Below are positions 1 through 5,949 of a stretch of DNA of 6,936 nt, one piece after another. The stretch lies in contig CAJXNA010000109.1 of assembly GCA_913056415.1 (NCBI GenBank), positions 1 through 6,936 of the forward strand. Direction: 5' to 3'. Both the position numbers and the translations under genes were made by a program. Within the stretch, counting starts at the first letter, position 1. Each line of letters opens with the position of its first letter. The DNA is from an uncultured Chloroflexota bacterium (GTDB lineage: Bacteria; Chloroflexota; Dehalococcoidia; SM23-28-2; RBG-16-64-32). Below the pieces are notes generated by a model. It saw only the letters and a list, made by a program, of their open reading frames with translations, had not been told where the DNA came from and did not search any database.

Positions 1-774
1 TGCTATTACAGCGCCATGGACGTCGAAGCCGACGAGTATGTCCTGCTGCTGGAGGACATGGCGCCGGCCCGCGTCGGTGATCAGCTCGCCGGCTGCTCCC
101 CCGAGGAGGCGGAGCTGGCCATCCGGCATCTGGCGAAGTTCCACGCCACCTGGTGGGAGAGCCCACGGTTGGCCGAGATCGGCTGGATGCCGCTTACCAA
201 TGATCCGCTCATCGTTCAGTCGGCTCATGATGCGTACCTCGAAGCATGGGATCCCTTCGTCGAGTACGTCGGCGATAAGCTGTCGGACGACATGCGAGCT
301 GTCGGCGAGAGGTACGGGAAGAACCTCATAGACATGTTCAGTCGATTCGGAGAGCAGCCGCACACGATCATGCACGGCGACTACCGTCTTGACAACCTCT
401 TCTTCGGCACCCCTGAGGGAGGCGACCCACTGGCCGTCATCGACTGGCAGATCTCCTCTCGAGGCCGCGGCGTCTTCGACGTCGCGTATTTTACGTGTGG
501 AACCATGCAGCCGGCCGATCGGAAGGCGGTCGAGATGGACCTTCTGCGGATGTACCACACTATTCTTGTCGACAACGGCGTTCGCGCATACGACTTCGAC
601 CAGTGCTTTGAGGACTACCGAGCGTCTGTGCTGAGCTGCCTCATATACTCCGTCATTGCAATCGGTGGTCTCGATACGGCTAACGAACGAGGCGTCGCCC
701 TTTTTGACTCGATCCTCGAACGAAACATCGCCGCGATTCTCGACCTTGACGCCGGCGAGCTGCTGGCGAAGTAG
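1..774 (+). CDS. Phosphotransferase (APH/choline kinase-like fold), 5' partial
   Basis: The reading frame is open from the first base (C-Y-Y-S-A before the first ATG at 16). Those residues fit the family, in which a 'CYYxAxD' strand precedes the 'VLLLEDMAP' hinge, so the start lies upstream of the window and the ATG at 16 is internal. The 257 visible residues hold the C-terminal lobe: the Brenner motif HGDYRLDN (bases 373-396) with its catalytic Asp and metal-binding Asn, then the DFG-like metal site VIDWQ (436-450) followed by GRGVFDVAYF. These proteins transfer phosphate from ATP to a small hydroxylated substrate in the cytoplasm. This subgroup resembles uncharacterised kinases often annotated as aminoglycoside phosphotransferase or ecdysteroid-kinase-like, and the substrate cannot be read from sequence. 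The missing part is the N-terminal ATP-binding lobe. The gene ends with TAG at 772-774 and converges on the ABC operon. Confidence 0.88.
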   Translation, partial: CYYSAMDVEADEYVLLLEDMAPARVGDQLAGCSPEEAELAIRHLAKFHATWWESPRLAEIGWMPLTNDPLIVQSAHDAYLEAWDPFVEYVGDKLSDDMRAVGERYGKNLIDMFSRFGEQPHTIMHGDYRLDNLFFGTPEGGDPLAVIDWQISSRGRGVFDVAYFTCGTMQPADRKAVEMDLLRMYHTILVDNGVRAYDFDQCFEDYRASVLSCLIYSVIAIGGLDTANERGVALFDSILERNIAAILDLDAGELLAK

Positions 775-850
775 TGCCGGCGCTGGTGAGCGCAACGATA
801 TGTCCGCACAGGCGATGCTACGCCGCACTAGAAACGCCACGGCATATCCA

Positions 851-867
851 GGCTCCGACTAGGAGCC
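851..867. repeat. Perfect 6-bp inverted repeat at the convergent gene junction
   Basis: GGCTCC and GGAGCC flank the five bases GACTA. The loop contains the stop codon of the ABC ATPase gene (859-861, minus strand). It lies between two converging genes, where a bidirectional terminator would be useful, but no T-run follows on either strand, so an intrinsic terminator is only a weak possibility. Confidence 0.25.
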
Positions 868-1572
868 AGCGGGCTCGATAAGGCGGCCGTCTCTCATCTC
901 CAGAATGAGATCGGCCTTGGCGGCGATCGCCTCGTCGTGGGTGGCGATCAACACCGTGCGCTTCTCGGTCCGCAGACTCTGAAGCAGTTCGACGATCAGC
1001 CGGCTGGTCCCCGAATCAAGGTTGGCCGTCGGCTCGTCGGCCAGGATGATCGGCGGGTCGTTCGCCAAAGCCCTGGCGATTGCGACGCGCTGCTGCTCGC
1101 CGCCAGACAGTTTCGCGGGATGCCGTCGGTGCCAATCCTCTGCCAGACCGACCCGCCCCAGAAGCTCTCTCGCTCGCACCTGTGAGGCCCCGTTCGTGGT
1201 CCCACCAGTGAACTCCATGGGTAGAGTCACGTTCTCAATTGCGGACAGCTCTGGCAGCAGGTTGAACTGCTGGAACACGAAACCCACCTTCCGCCGTCTG
1301 TACGCCACTTCGCCGCCACCGCTCAGTCTGCCGACATCGACACCGTCGACGCTAAGCTCACCGGAATCCGGCCTGTCCAGCGCGCCTATCAGGTTAAGCA
1401 GAGTGCTCTTGCCGCAGCCGCTAGGCCCGCGCAGAGCCACGATCCTGCCCCGCGGCAGCCGGAAGCTCACATCATCAACCGCCTTCACGACTATGGGGCC
1501 GCTCTTGAAGTGCTTCGTGAGACCCTCGGCCATCACTATGTAGCTGTCCTCGTGACGCTGTTCATCACTCAT
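859..1572 (-). CDS. ABC exporter ATP-binding subunit (LolD/MacB/FtsE type)
   Basis: This is a complete 237-residue nucleotide-binding subunit of the family that pairs with FtsX-like permeases (LolD, MacB N-domain, FtsE). It hydrolyses ATP on the cytoplasmic face to drive the permease encoded just upstream. All motifs are present: Walker A GPSGCGKST (residues 49-57), Q-loop in VFQQFNLLPE (near 101), signature LSGGEQQR (155-162), Walker B IILADE (175-180), D-loop NLDS (184-187) and switch His in ATHDE (His212). The length is typical. The ATG at 1572-1570 sits inside the end of the permease gene: the 8 bases ATGAGTGA hold both this start and the TGA of the permease, so translation is probably coupled. 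A GAGGT site (1581-1585) lies 8 bases before the start. The N-terminal 13 residues before MAEGLTKHF are an extension over many relatives, but spacing and coupling favour this start. The substrate is unknown. Confidence 0.95.
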   Translation of the reverse strand: MSDEQRHEDSYIVMAEGLTKHFKSGPIVVKAVDDVSFRLPRGRIVALRGPSGCGKSTLLNLIGALDRPDSGELSVDGVDVGRLSGGGEVAYRRRKVGFVFQQFNLLPELSAIENVTLPMEFTGGTTNGASQVRARELLGRVGLAEDWHRRHPAKLSGGEQQRVAIARALANDPPIILADEPTANLDSGTSRLIVELLQSLRTEKRTVLIATHDEAIAAKADLILEMRDGRLIEPAGS

Positions 1573-2935
1573 ATCGCAGTACCTCGGCAGGCTTGACCCG
1601 GCCCACGTACCAGGCCGGGATTATGCTTGCAATGACGGCTAGTCCAATGGCGATTCCGAGAGCGTATAGGAACACCTCCGGCGAAACGGCTACGTCCACA
1701 TCGCCCAGAAATCCGCCCGCTCCCTGGATCTGAGCGCCGGCTCCGCCGAACCGCGCTCCCTGTCCGGGCCCAGCGAAGCCGCCTGGGCCTGCCGGCGCCG
1801 CCGGGTCTGAGACCAGCCCATTGGCAACGGTTTGGGCCAGGGGGAACGTTGCCAGGGCGCCGATCAGCGCCGCGATCACGCTCATCACGGCGGCTTCGAT
1901 GCCGAACTGAGCGGTGACATGCCAGTTGGAGGCGCCGATCGCCTTAAAAATGCCGATCTCCTTCACACGTTGCCGCGCCACAAGCCCCACGGAGAACAGG
2001 ATCACGGTCGCGCTTGCCACCAGGGCGGCGATCAGCGCGATCTGGCTGCTGTCTTCGGCGTCCGCGACGGGGGCGCTAATGCTCTCGAACCGGCTGGCCT
2101 CGGTGACGACGTCAACGGTATCCTCACCCAGGGTATCGGTGATCGCGTCGGCGACAGCATCGACGTTCTCGACCGTATCGACACGGACTGTTGCCAGGGT
2201 GAGCTCGCCCTCGCTATCGAATATGCGTTGCACGGTATTCAGAGGCATGAAGACGGCATTGTCGCCGAACTGGGTGCCACTGGTGAAGGTTCCGATTACT
2301 TCAATGGTGCTACCGTCCTCTAACTCAAAGGTGTCGCCCACCAGAAGGCCGTTCTTTTCGGCCAGGTCATCACCCAGAACGGCGACATTCGCATCCGCCT
2401 CATCGTCCGTGAAGGTGCGGCCCTCCATGAGCTCGGTGTCTTGCGTTCCGATCGTCGAGAGGGCGCTGGGGTCATCTGTCCCGATGAAGAAGACGGGGAT
2501 GCTGAACTCCTGGCCGCCGGGGCCGGCGCCGCCGGGAGCGTTTCCGTTGGGAGCGTTGTCGGTGGCGCCGTCGCCACCGGCCAGGCGGTTTCCCAGTTCG
2601 CCCACGTCTATTGCTGACTCAAGCGCTTCCCCGCTGTACGGGACGCTCAGCGTCCGTTGCACGCTTTCGACGTGGTCAAGTAAGGCGAGCTGATCGATCT
2701 CCTCTTCGGACAAGGGATCGCCGCCGCCGAGGAGGCCGCGGAAGCTGCCTGCCGGGTTGACGTCGATGTTCGTGCCCACCTCGGCCCTGATCTCGTCCAG
2801 CCGCTGCCCGAACGCCTCGTTAACCGTGATCATGATCAGCGTCAGCGCTATGCTGACCGCAAGCACGGCCACGAGCAATCCCGTGCGCAGCGGGTTGCGG
2901 AGAATTGTCCGGAGCCCGCGTCTAATGGTCCTCAT
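1565..2935 (-). CDS. ABC exporter permease, MacB periplasmic-core plus FtsX domain
   Basis: The product has 456 residues. I chose the ATG at 2935-2933 because a full AGGAGGT (2941-2947) stands 5 bases before it and the protein then begins with a basic stretch leading into a membrane helix. A start at 2983 would add 16 residues with no such support. The layout is the MacB/FtsX type: helix 1 (about 19-38), a large extracytoplasmic core domain (about 40-297), helix 2 (298-319), the cytoplasmic coupling segment with VKEIGIFKAIGAS (324-336), helix 3 (345-365), an outer loop, helix 4 (420-441) and the C-terminal KPAEVLRYE. It forms a homodimer with two copies of the downstream-encoded ATPase. Family members move lipoproteins, peptides, antibiotics or signals outward by a mechanical stroke rather than a channel. 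No HlyD/MacA-type adaptor gene is visible beside it. Two Gly/Pro/Ala-rich stretches (residues 120-141 and 378-409) are unusual and both face outside. The substrate is unknown. Confidence 0.93.
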   Translation of the reverse strand: MRTIRRGLRTILRNPLRTGLLVAVLAVSIALTLIMITVNEAFGQRLDEIRAEVGTNIDVNPAGSFRGLLGGGDPLSEEEIDQLALLDHVESVQRTLSVPYSGEALESAIDVGELGNRLAGGDGATDNAPNGNAPGGAGPGGQEFSIPVFFIGTDDPSALSTIGTQDTELMEGRTFTDDEADANVAVLGDDLAEKNGLLVGDTFELEDGSTIEVIGTFTSGTQFGDNAVFMPLNTVQRIFDSEGELTLATVRVDTVENVDAVADAITDTLGEDTVDVVTEASRFESISAPVADAEDSSQIALIAALVASATVILFSVGLVARQRVKEIGIFKAIGASNWHVTAQFGIEAAVMSVIAALIGALATFPLAQTVANGLVSDPAAPAGPGGFAGPGQGARFGGAGAQIQGAGGFLGDVDVAVSPEVFLYALGIAIGLAVIASIIPAWYVGRVKPAEVLRYE

Positions 2936-3156
2936 TACTGACCTCCTGTTGAGTCTAGAGTAGGCTACCGGCATTGGACGCACATTGGAGAGACGTTAGA
3001 GTTCCTTAATCCAATGCGCTCACGTTGTGCGGAGGCTCGTCCCGACAGGAATCAGCGCCAGGTCGGTACCGCCGGCCAACGGTCTCGTATTTCTCGAGGG
3101 AACCTCCTTGGCCGCGTTGTAGCGCCGTTCGCGAGAGTCAGCTAAGGACGGGACTC
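2936..3156 (-). other. Promoter and 5' region of the ABC exporter operon, no supported gene
   Basis: Reading on the minus strand towards the permease, this stretch holds the shared 30-bp element (2983-3012), a second TCCAATG copy (2973-2979) 11 bases on from the one inside the element, a weak TA-rich segment around 2955-2966 that could include a -10, and the AGGAGGT site. Further upstream I see only short open frames in several phases without family resemblance, for example one of about 48 codons on the minus strand that has no usable start codon. Confidence 0.5.
2983..3012 (-). promoter_or_regulatory. Candidate response-regulator site, copy A
   Basis: Written on the plus strand the element starts CATTGGA and ends in the 17-base core TTAGAGTTCCTTAATCC (2996-3012). 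It matches copy B at 5901-5930 at 20 of 30 positions without gaps. Within the 17-base core the five differences are all transitions. The core has two TTA half-sites 10 bases apart (2996 and 3006), the phasing expected for tandem binding by an OmpR-family dimer. CATTGG also occurs at 2972-2977 and, inverted, as CCAATG at 3011-3016. The element ends 47 bases before the permease start, a fitting place for activation. Function and regulator are inferred. Confidence 0.5.
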
Positions 3157-3300
3157 TTACTTCGGATCATCGTCGAAGAATGGCCATCCGGGGGGAAGCC
3201 CGAAGAACTCGCCGACGCTCATAGCGCGTGGAGTCGTGACGAGTTCGCCGGTCTCGCGATCGCAGTGACGCTCCTCGCAGCTACGAGACCAGGATCTCAC
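3157..3300 (-). CDS. Possible small hypothetical protein (47 residues) or gene fragment
   Basis: This is a 47-codon frame from a GTG at 3300-3298 to TAA at 3159-3157. Its product contains SCEERHCDRETGELVTTPR and then SVGEFFGLPPGWPFFDDDPK at the C-terminus. Codon third positions are mostly G or C and the composition looks protein-like rather than random, with two Cys and one His near the N-terminus (C-x4-H-C) that could suggest a metal site. I do not recognise a family. It lies in the same frame as, and 21 bases beyond, the stop of the YceI remnant. The ribosome binding site is weak, so it could equally be the tail of a gene whose front has been lost. Confidence 0.33.
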   Translation of the reverse strand: MRSWSRSCEERHCDRETGELVTTPRAMSVGEFFGLPPGWPFFDDDPK

Positions 3301-3321
3301 CGCCCTGCGCCCGCCCGACCA

Positions 3322-3609
3322 CTACACGGCCTGCGCGATCAGCTGCACCTGGAGCGTCGCTTCGTCGTCGACAGAGACGAACCCTGCGAATGTGGGCGGA
3401 GTGATATCAAAGTCCTGGAAGGACACCGTGATGGTTGCGAGGACGGAGATGACGTTGCCCTCCCTGAACGCCTCTGCCTCCCAGGTGACCTCCCGCTGGA
3501 CGCCGTGCAGGTCCAGCGTGCCGGTGAGCTGCATCGCCCGCACCTCTTCTGCTTGGGGCAATGGGCATGAAAAGGGCCCACTCCCACCGCAATGTGAGGC
3601 CTTTCCCAC
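3322..3609 (-). pseudogene. YceI-family protein, C-terminal remnant
   Basis: The frame encodes up to 95 residues from a GTG at 3609. Only the part from about residue 11 onward looks real: PLPQAEEVRA, then LTGTLDLHGVQREVTWEAEA, LATITVSFQDFDITPP, and FVSVDDEATLQVQLIA up to the TAG at 3324-3322. This is the C-terminal third of the YceI beta-barrel (lipocalin-like fold that binds isoprenoid-type lipids in secreted or periplasmic proteins), including the LHGV and DFxITPP signatures. A normal member is about 180-250 residues with a signal peptide. Here an in-frame TAG at 3654-3652 stops the frame upstream, and no other minus-strand frame between 3600 and 3720 carries the expected N-terminal half. 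It is therefore most likely a 5'-deleted remnant. YceI genes often sit near envelope or redox stress functions, which fits the neighbourhood. Confidence 0.72.
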
Positions 3610-3865
3610 GCCTGCGGGCTTAGCTTGCCGGTTCGGGCCGAAAGGCTGGCCCTAGTCGCTTGCCGCAACATTCACCGATTGGGGCGGGCCGCCCGCTCCT
3701 CTTTTGGGGACTCGGCGTTTATGTTTTCTCAGATGATAGCGCGTGAAGCGCCGCTGCCGCTAGTGGTTCAACTAGGAAACTTGGAGAAATAGCAAACGAG
3801 TTCGAATTCACACCCTGTCGACAAAGTGGATGACGCTGGGCCCTCCAAGGCGACACCGGTATAGA

Positions 3866-3885
3866 ACACTAAGTTCCCATAGTGT
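3866..3885. promoter_or_regulatory. Inverted repeat, possible operator
   Basis: ACACTA and TAGTGT form a perfect 6-bp dyad around 8 bases. A second overlapping dyad, GAAC-N5-GTTC, covers 3864-3876. The sites lie about 95 bases upstream of the lipoprotein start. The GAAC/GTTC spacing is 5, not the 4 of a Gram-positive-type LexA box, so I do not call it an SOS box. Confidence 0.28.
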
Positions 3886-3922
3886 GGAGATGGGCACCCG
3901 TTTACCGGGGCGGCTTAGGGGA

Positions 3923-3951
3923 TTGACGGCCGGCTCGCCGAGGCTTAGCGT
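3923..3951 (+). promoter_or_regulatory. Possible sigma70-type promoter
   Basis: TTGACG (3923-3928, five of six to the consensus) is followed after 17 bases by TAGCGT (3946-3951, three of six). The spacing is ideal and the pair ends 28 bases before the lipoprotein ATG. The -10 match is poor. Confidence 0.33.
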
Positions 3952-3979
3952 TGGGGCGTCCCTGCGGGGGGCTGATCCC

Positions 3980-4192
3980 ATGCGCAAGCTCTCGTTTCTA
4001 ATCGCCCTAACCCTCGCGGCCGTGTTCCTCGCCTCCGCCTGCGGCGACGGGGGACAGCCTGGCGCTCCCGCCACGGAAAAGATCGCCTTCATCCAGGCGG
4101 CCATGAACCACCCACCAAAGTATCCGTCAAACCCGGGTCACTCCAGATCGGACGATGGCGATGGAACCATCAGAAGTCCAGCGCGCAATTGA
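3980..4192 (+). pseudogene. Truncated lipoprotein: signal peptide and lipobox only
   Basis: From the ATG at 3980 the product begins with a classical lipoprotein signal: MRK, a hydrophobic core (LSFLIALTLAAVFLA) and the lipobox-like LASAC with the acylated Cys at residue 21. A disordered linker CGDGGQPGAPATE follows, then KIAFIQ, which looks like the first beta strand of a substrate-binding or TolB-like beta-propeller protein. From about residue 35 the sequence loses protein character (NHPPKYPSNPGHSRSDDGDG), and it stops at 4192, inside the start of the next gene. At 70 residues it is far shorter than any secreted binding protein. I read it as the N-terminal stub of a deleted gene. A genuine small lipoprotein is possible but less likely. 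The frame overlaps the next gene by 38 bases in another phase. Confidence 0.55.
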
Positions 4193-5009
4193 GGCCGGGA
4201 GGTCGGCGGCCTCCACGCTAGGCCTTCGAGTCGAGGATGCGGTCGTTGTCCACAACTCGAACCGGATCGCCGTTCGCCTGACCCCTTGTGACGTTCTCGC
4301 TCGGGTCGCGCCGCTCTCGTATCAGACCGGCGCGGAGTTCGAAGTCGAGGTTGCTCGCCGTCTCGCCGAAACCGACGGCCCGGTGGCTGCGCTTGAGCCT
4401 CGGGTGGAGCCGCGCGTTTACGTGCGGGACGGCTTCGTCGTTACGTTATGGACCTACTACGAGCCTGTATCGCCTCAAGACGTCGCGCCAGCCGAGTACG
4501 CGCAGGCGCTCGCGCGGCTGCACGCTGGCATGCGGGAAATCGATCTCCCTGCGCCGCACTTCACGGATCGAGTCGCGGAGGTGCAGTGGCTGATTGGCAA
4601 CCGCGCCCAGACTCCGGAGCTCGGAGATGCGGACCGGGAGCTCCTGAGCAACACGTTGCGAAAGATGAGGTGGGCGATCGGTCAGCGGGGCGCCTCCGAG
4701 CAGCTGCTGCACGGCGAGCCGCACCCTGGCAATTTGCTCAGGACGAAGAACGGGCTGCTGTTTGTAGACCTCGAGACGTGTTGCCGCGGACCTGTCGAGT
4801 TCGACATCGCCCATGCGCCCGAGGAAATCAGCGAGCACTATCCGGCTGCTAATCAAGACCTGCTTCGCGAGTGTCGGATCCTAATGCTTGCGATGATCGC
4901 AACGCGGCGCTGGGATCGAGACGACCAACTCCCGAACGGGCGCCAACTGGGCACAGAGTGGCTCGGCCAGATGCGGGCAGCGCTCGATCGCTACGGATTG
5001 GATGTCTGA
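4155..5009 (+). CDS. Phosphotransferase (APH-like fold) with HGE in place of HGD
   Basis: This is a complete 284-residue protein. The start at 4155 is the first ATG after an in-frame stop (4104-4106), and the N-terminal region (EVQRAIEAGRSAASTLGL, VVVHNSNRIAVRL) matches the family from the first residues. The ATG at 4161 is an alternative, and neither has a strong ribosome binding site. The N-lobe (about 25-95) carries the strands PCDVLARVAP and DGFVVTLWTYYEP (the hinge). The C-lobe has the Brenner-type loop HGEPHPGN (186-193) and the metal-binding segment FVDLETCCRGPVEFDIAH (203-220). Such proteins phosphorylate small alcohols or aminoglycosides with ATP, but most members are of unknown substrate. 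The usual catalytic Asp of HGD is Glu187 here. I recall HGE in other environmental relatives, so it may define a subgroup rather than a dead enzyme. The gene stands alone, with no operon partner. Confidence 0.88.
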   Translation: MAMEPSEVQRAIEAGRSAASTLGLRVEDAVVVHNSNRIAVRLTPCDVLARVAPLSYQTGAEFEVEVARRLAETDGPVAALEPRVEPRVYVRDGFVVTLWTYYEPVSPQDVAPAEYAQALARLHAGMREIDLPAPHFTDRVAEVQWLIGNRAQTPELGDADRELLSNTLRKMRWAIGQRGASEQLLHGEPHPGNLLRTKNGLLFVDLETCCRGPVEFDIAHAPEEISEHYPAANQDLLRECRILMLAMIATRRWDRDDQLPNGRQLGTEWLGQMRAALDRYGLDV

Positions 5010-5318
5010 GGGTGGCCTAATGGCCATGTGGCCCGGGCTCGTCAACAAACGCCGCTTGAAAATCTGAGCTGGTCAATAGCGCGTCGAAGAGACCGACGCC
5101 TTCGCCGTCATGCCGATTGATCTCGGTGTCGCGATCACGGCTTCCAGACAAGCCTCCAGCAGCGCATTGCTCGTACTCAGCGCCTTCTTCGCTGATCAGC
5201 GAAACCACGGCGCATTAGGGCACCAGTCGGCGAGACGAGGTATCTCTGTCAGTCAGATGGCTTGACGGACCGACAAGGCTCCAGGCAAGCTTCAATCAGA
5301 TGCTCAGCACGTCCTGAG
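5010..5318. other. Intergenic stretch without a supported gene
   Basis: The longest frame is a 63-codon minus-strand one (GTG at 5208 to 5017) without recognisable domains, membrane segments or a clear ribosome binding site, and I do not call it a gene. A short repeat TCAGATG(G/C) occurs at 5253, 5296 and 5319. CTCAG and CTGAG (5303-5307, 5314-5318) form a 5-bp hairpin directly after the stop of the small secreted protein on the minus strand, without a T-run. Confidence 0.5.
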
Positions 5319-5831
5319 TCAGATGCCCAAACCGGCCTGTTTTGGGGCGGGAGTTGCCTGCGCGAACGCGCCGTCGTAGTAGGCCCGAAGCTCAGCGAGG
5401 AGTTGAGTTGTGAACTCCTCCTGACTTACCCCCTGCGCTACGGCGACGTCGGCCAGCGAGTTACCGTCGCCCAGCTCGGCCTCCAGCTCCTCCTCCGTAA
5501 TGCCCAGCACCTCAGCGGCAGCGTCCTTCACCTGTCCGCGCCCGTGCCCCATTCGCCCACCGGCGAAGGGGAAGCCGCTCCCCCTGGCGCGCTCCGCCTG
5601 TTCCTCCGTCAGGCGACCCTCGGCCACGGCCTCGTCTATCAACTCGGTGCGGGCCTCGTCGATGGCGGTCTCGAACTCCTCCTCGCTGATACCGAGCTTT
5701 TCGGCGACCCTGCCTAGAAACGTCCCCAGGGGCCCATCGCCTTCCTGGGCCGAGGTCGCCACCCCGCCGACCGCCACTGCGCCCACCGCCAAGACCACCA
5801 CCACCGCCACTATCATCAGCAGTCCCTTCAT
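5319..5831 (-). CDS. Small secreted helical protein (DUF2680-like repeats)
   Basis: The product has 170 residues. The start at 5831-5829 is fixed by AGGAGGT (5838-5844) six bases upstream and by the signal peptide that begins there: MKGLL followed by a Val/Ala/Gly-rich hydrophobic core, with a likely cleavage near VATSAQEGDG. An upstream ATG at 5885 would hide this signal. The mature part has two acidic helical units that resemble each other. One is VAEKLGISEEEFETAIDEAR with the following ELIDEAVAEGRLTEEQAER. The second is AAAEVLGITEEELEAEL with NSLADVAVAQGVSQEEF. A Gly-rich linker (GFPFAGGRMGHGRG) separates them and the tail is ATPAPKQAGLGI. This is the style of DUF2680-type proteins of Chloroflexota and relatives, function unknown. 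By size, acidity, export and position opposite a two-component system it recalls Spy/CpxP-like envelope stress proteins, an analogy of context and not of homology. Confidence 0.85.
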   Translation of the reverse strand: MKGLLMIVAVVVVLAVGAVAVGGVATSAQEGDGPLGTFLGRVAEKLGISEEEFETAIDEARTELIDEAVAEGRLTEEQAERARGSGFPFAGGRMGHGRGQVKDAAAEVLGITEEELEAELGDGNSLADVAVAQGVSQEEFTTQLLAELRAYYDGAFAQATPAPKQAGLGI

Positions 5832-5949
5832 CTCTGCACCTCCTTGTCTAACTTCTCGTGTGACTGCTGAACCCAGCGTAAGCATCTGCCCTTAGAGGGG
5901 CATTGGACTAAGACTAAAGTTCTCTAATTCAGAGCTCTCATTCTTTAGT
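5832..5949. promoter_or_regulatory. Divergent regulatory region between secreted-protein gene and two-component pair
   Basis: About 118 bases separate the start of the small secreted protein (minus) from the first bases of the broken regulator gene (plus). It contains copy B of the shared element (5901-5930) and a perfect 8-bp palindrome AGAGCTCT (5931-5938) immediately after it. No start codon with a ribosome binding site for the regulator is visible, because the true 5' end of that gene seems to be missing. Confidence 0.5.
5901..5930 (-). promoter_or_regulatory. Candidate response-regulator site, copy B
   Basis: On the plus strand it starts CATTGGA and ends in the core CTAAAGTTCTCTAATTC (5914-5930). 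It aligns without gaps to copy A upstream of the exporter operon (20 of 30 identical). CTAA appears at 5908, 5914 and 5924, the last two 10 bases apart as in copy A. The near edge lies 69 bases from the ATG of the secreted-protein gene, with the same orientation relative to its target as copy A. Because it also faces the regulator gene it could serve autoregulation. Binding by the neighbouring OmpR-type protein is inferred. Confidence 0.5.

Larger units (their letters stand above)
3610..3979. other. Gene-free stretch with scattered short signals
   Basis: No frame on either strand here has a credible start together with protein-like content. Local features are a short GC hairpin GGGCG-GGC-CGCCC (3682-3694) followed by CTCCTCTTTT, an inverted repeat at 3866-3885 and a promoter-like pair at 3923-3951. 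The stretch lies between two truncated genes and probably represents decayed or rearranged DNA. Confidence 0.55.

Noticed and set aside
1022..1543. Plus-strand frame of 173 codons across the ABC ATPase gene
   Set aside because: It is antisense to an ATPase in which every catalytic motif is present.
1914..2693. Long plus-strand open frame (259 codons) across the permease gene
   Set aside because: It is antisense to a well-supported permease with clear domains; the Ser/Thr/Pro-rich product is what the complement of such a gene gives, with no motif or ribosome binding site.
3281..3322. Minus-strand peptide VVGRAQGGEILVS, reminiscent of the end of class III nucleotide cyclase domains
   Set aside because: Only 13 residues before a stop, with no flanking similarity in any frame; chance is a sufficient explanation.
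3025..3570. Plus-strand frame of 181 codons
   Set aside because: Its second half is the complement of the YceI remnant and its first half lacks any recognisable domain.
3682..3704. GC hairpin followed by CTCCTCTTTT, possible terminator on the plus strand
   Set aside because: The stem is only five base pairs, the T-run is short and offset, and no plus-strand gene precedes it.
5017..5208. Minus-strand GTG frame of 63 codons
   Set aside because: No domain, signal or ribosome binding site, and mixed third-position use.
5253..5326. Three copies of TCAGATG(G/C)
   Set aside because: Too short and unevenly spaced (43 and 23 bases) to call a repeat array or binding-site cluster.
5262..5895. Plus-strand frames (151 and 131 codons) opposite the small secreted protein
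   Set aside because: They are antisense shadows of a gene with a clear signal peptide and AGGAGGT site.
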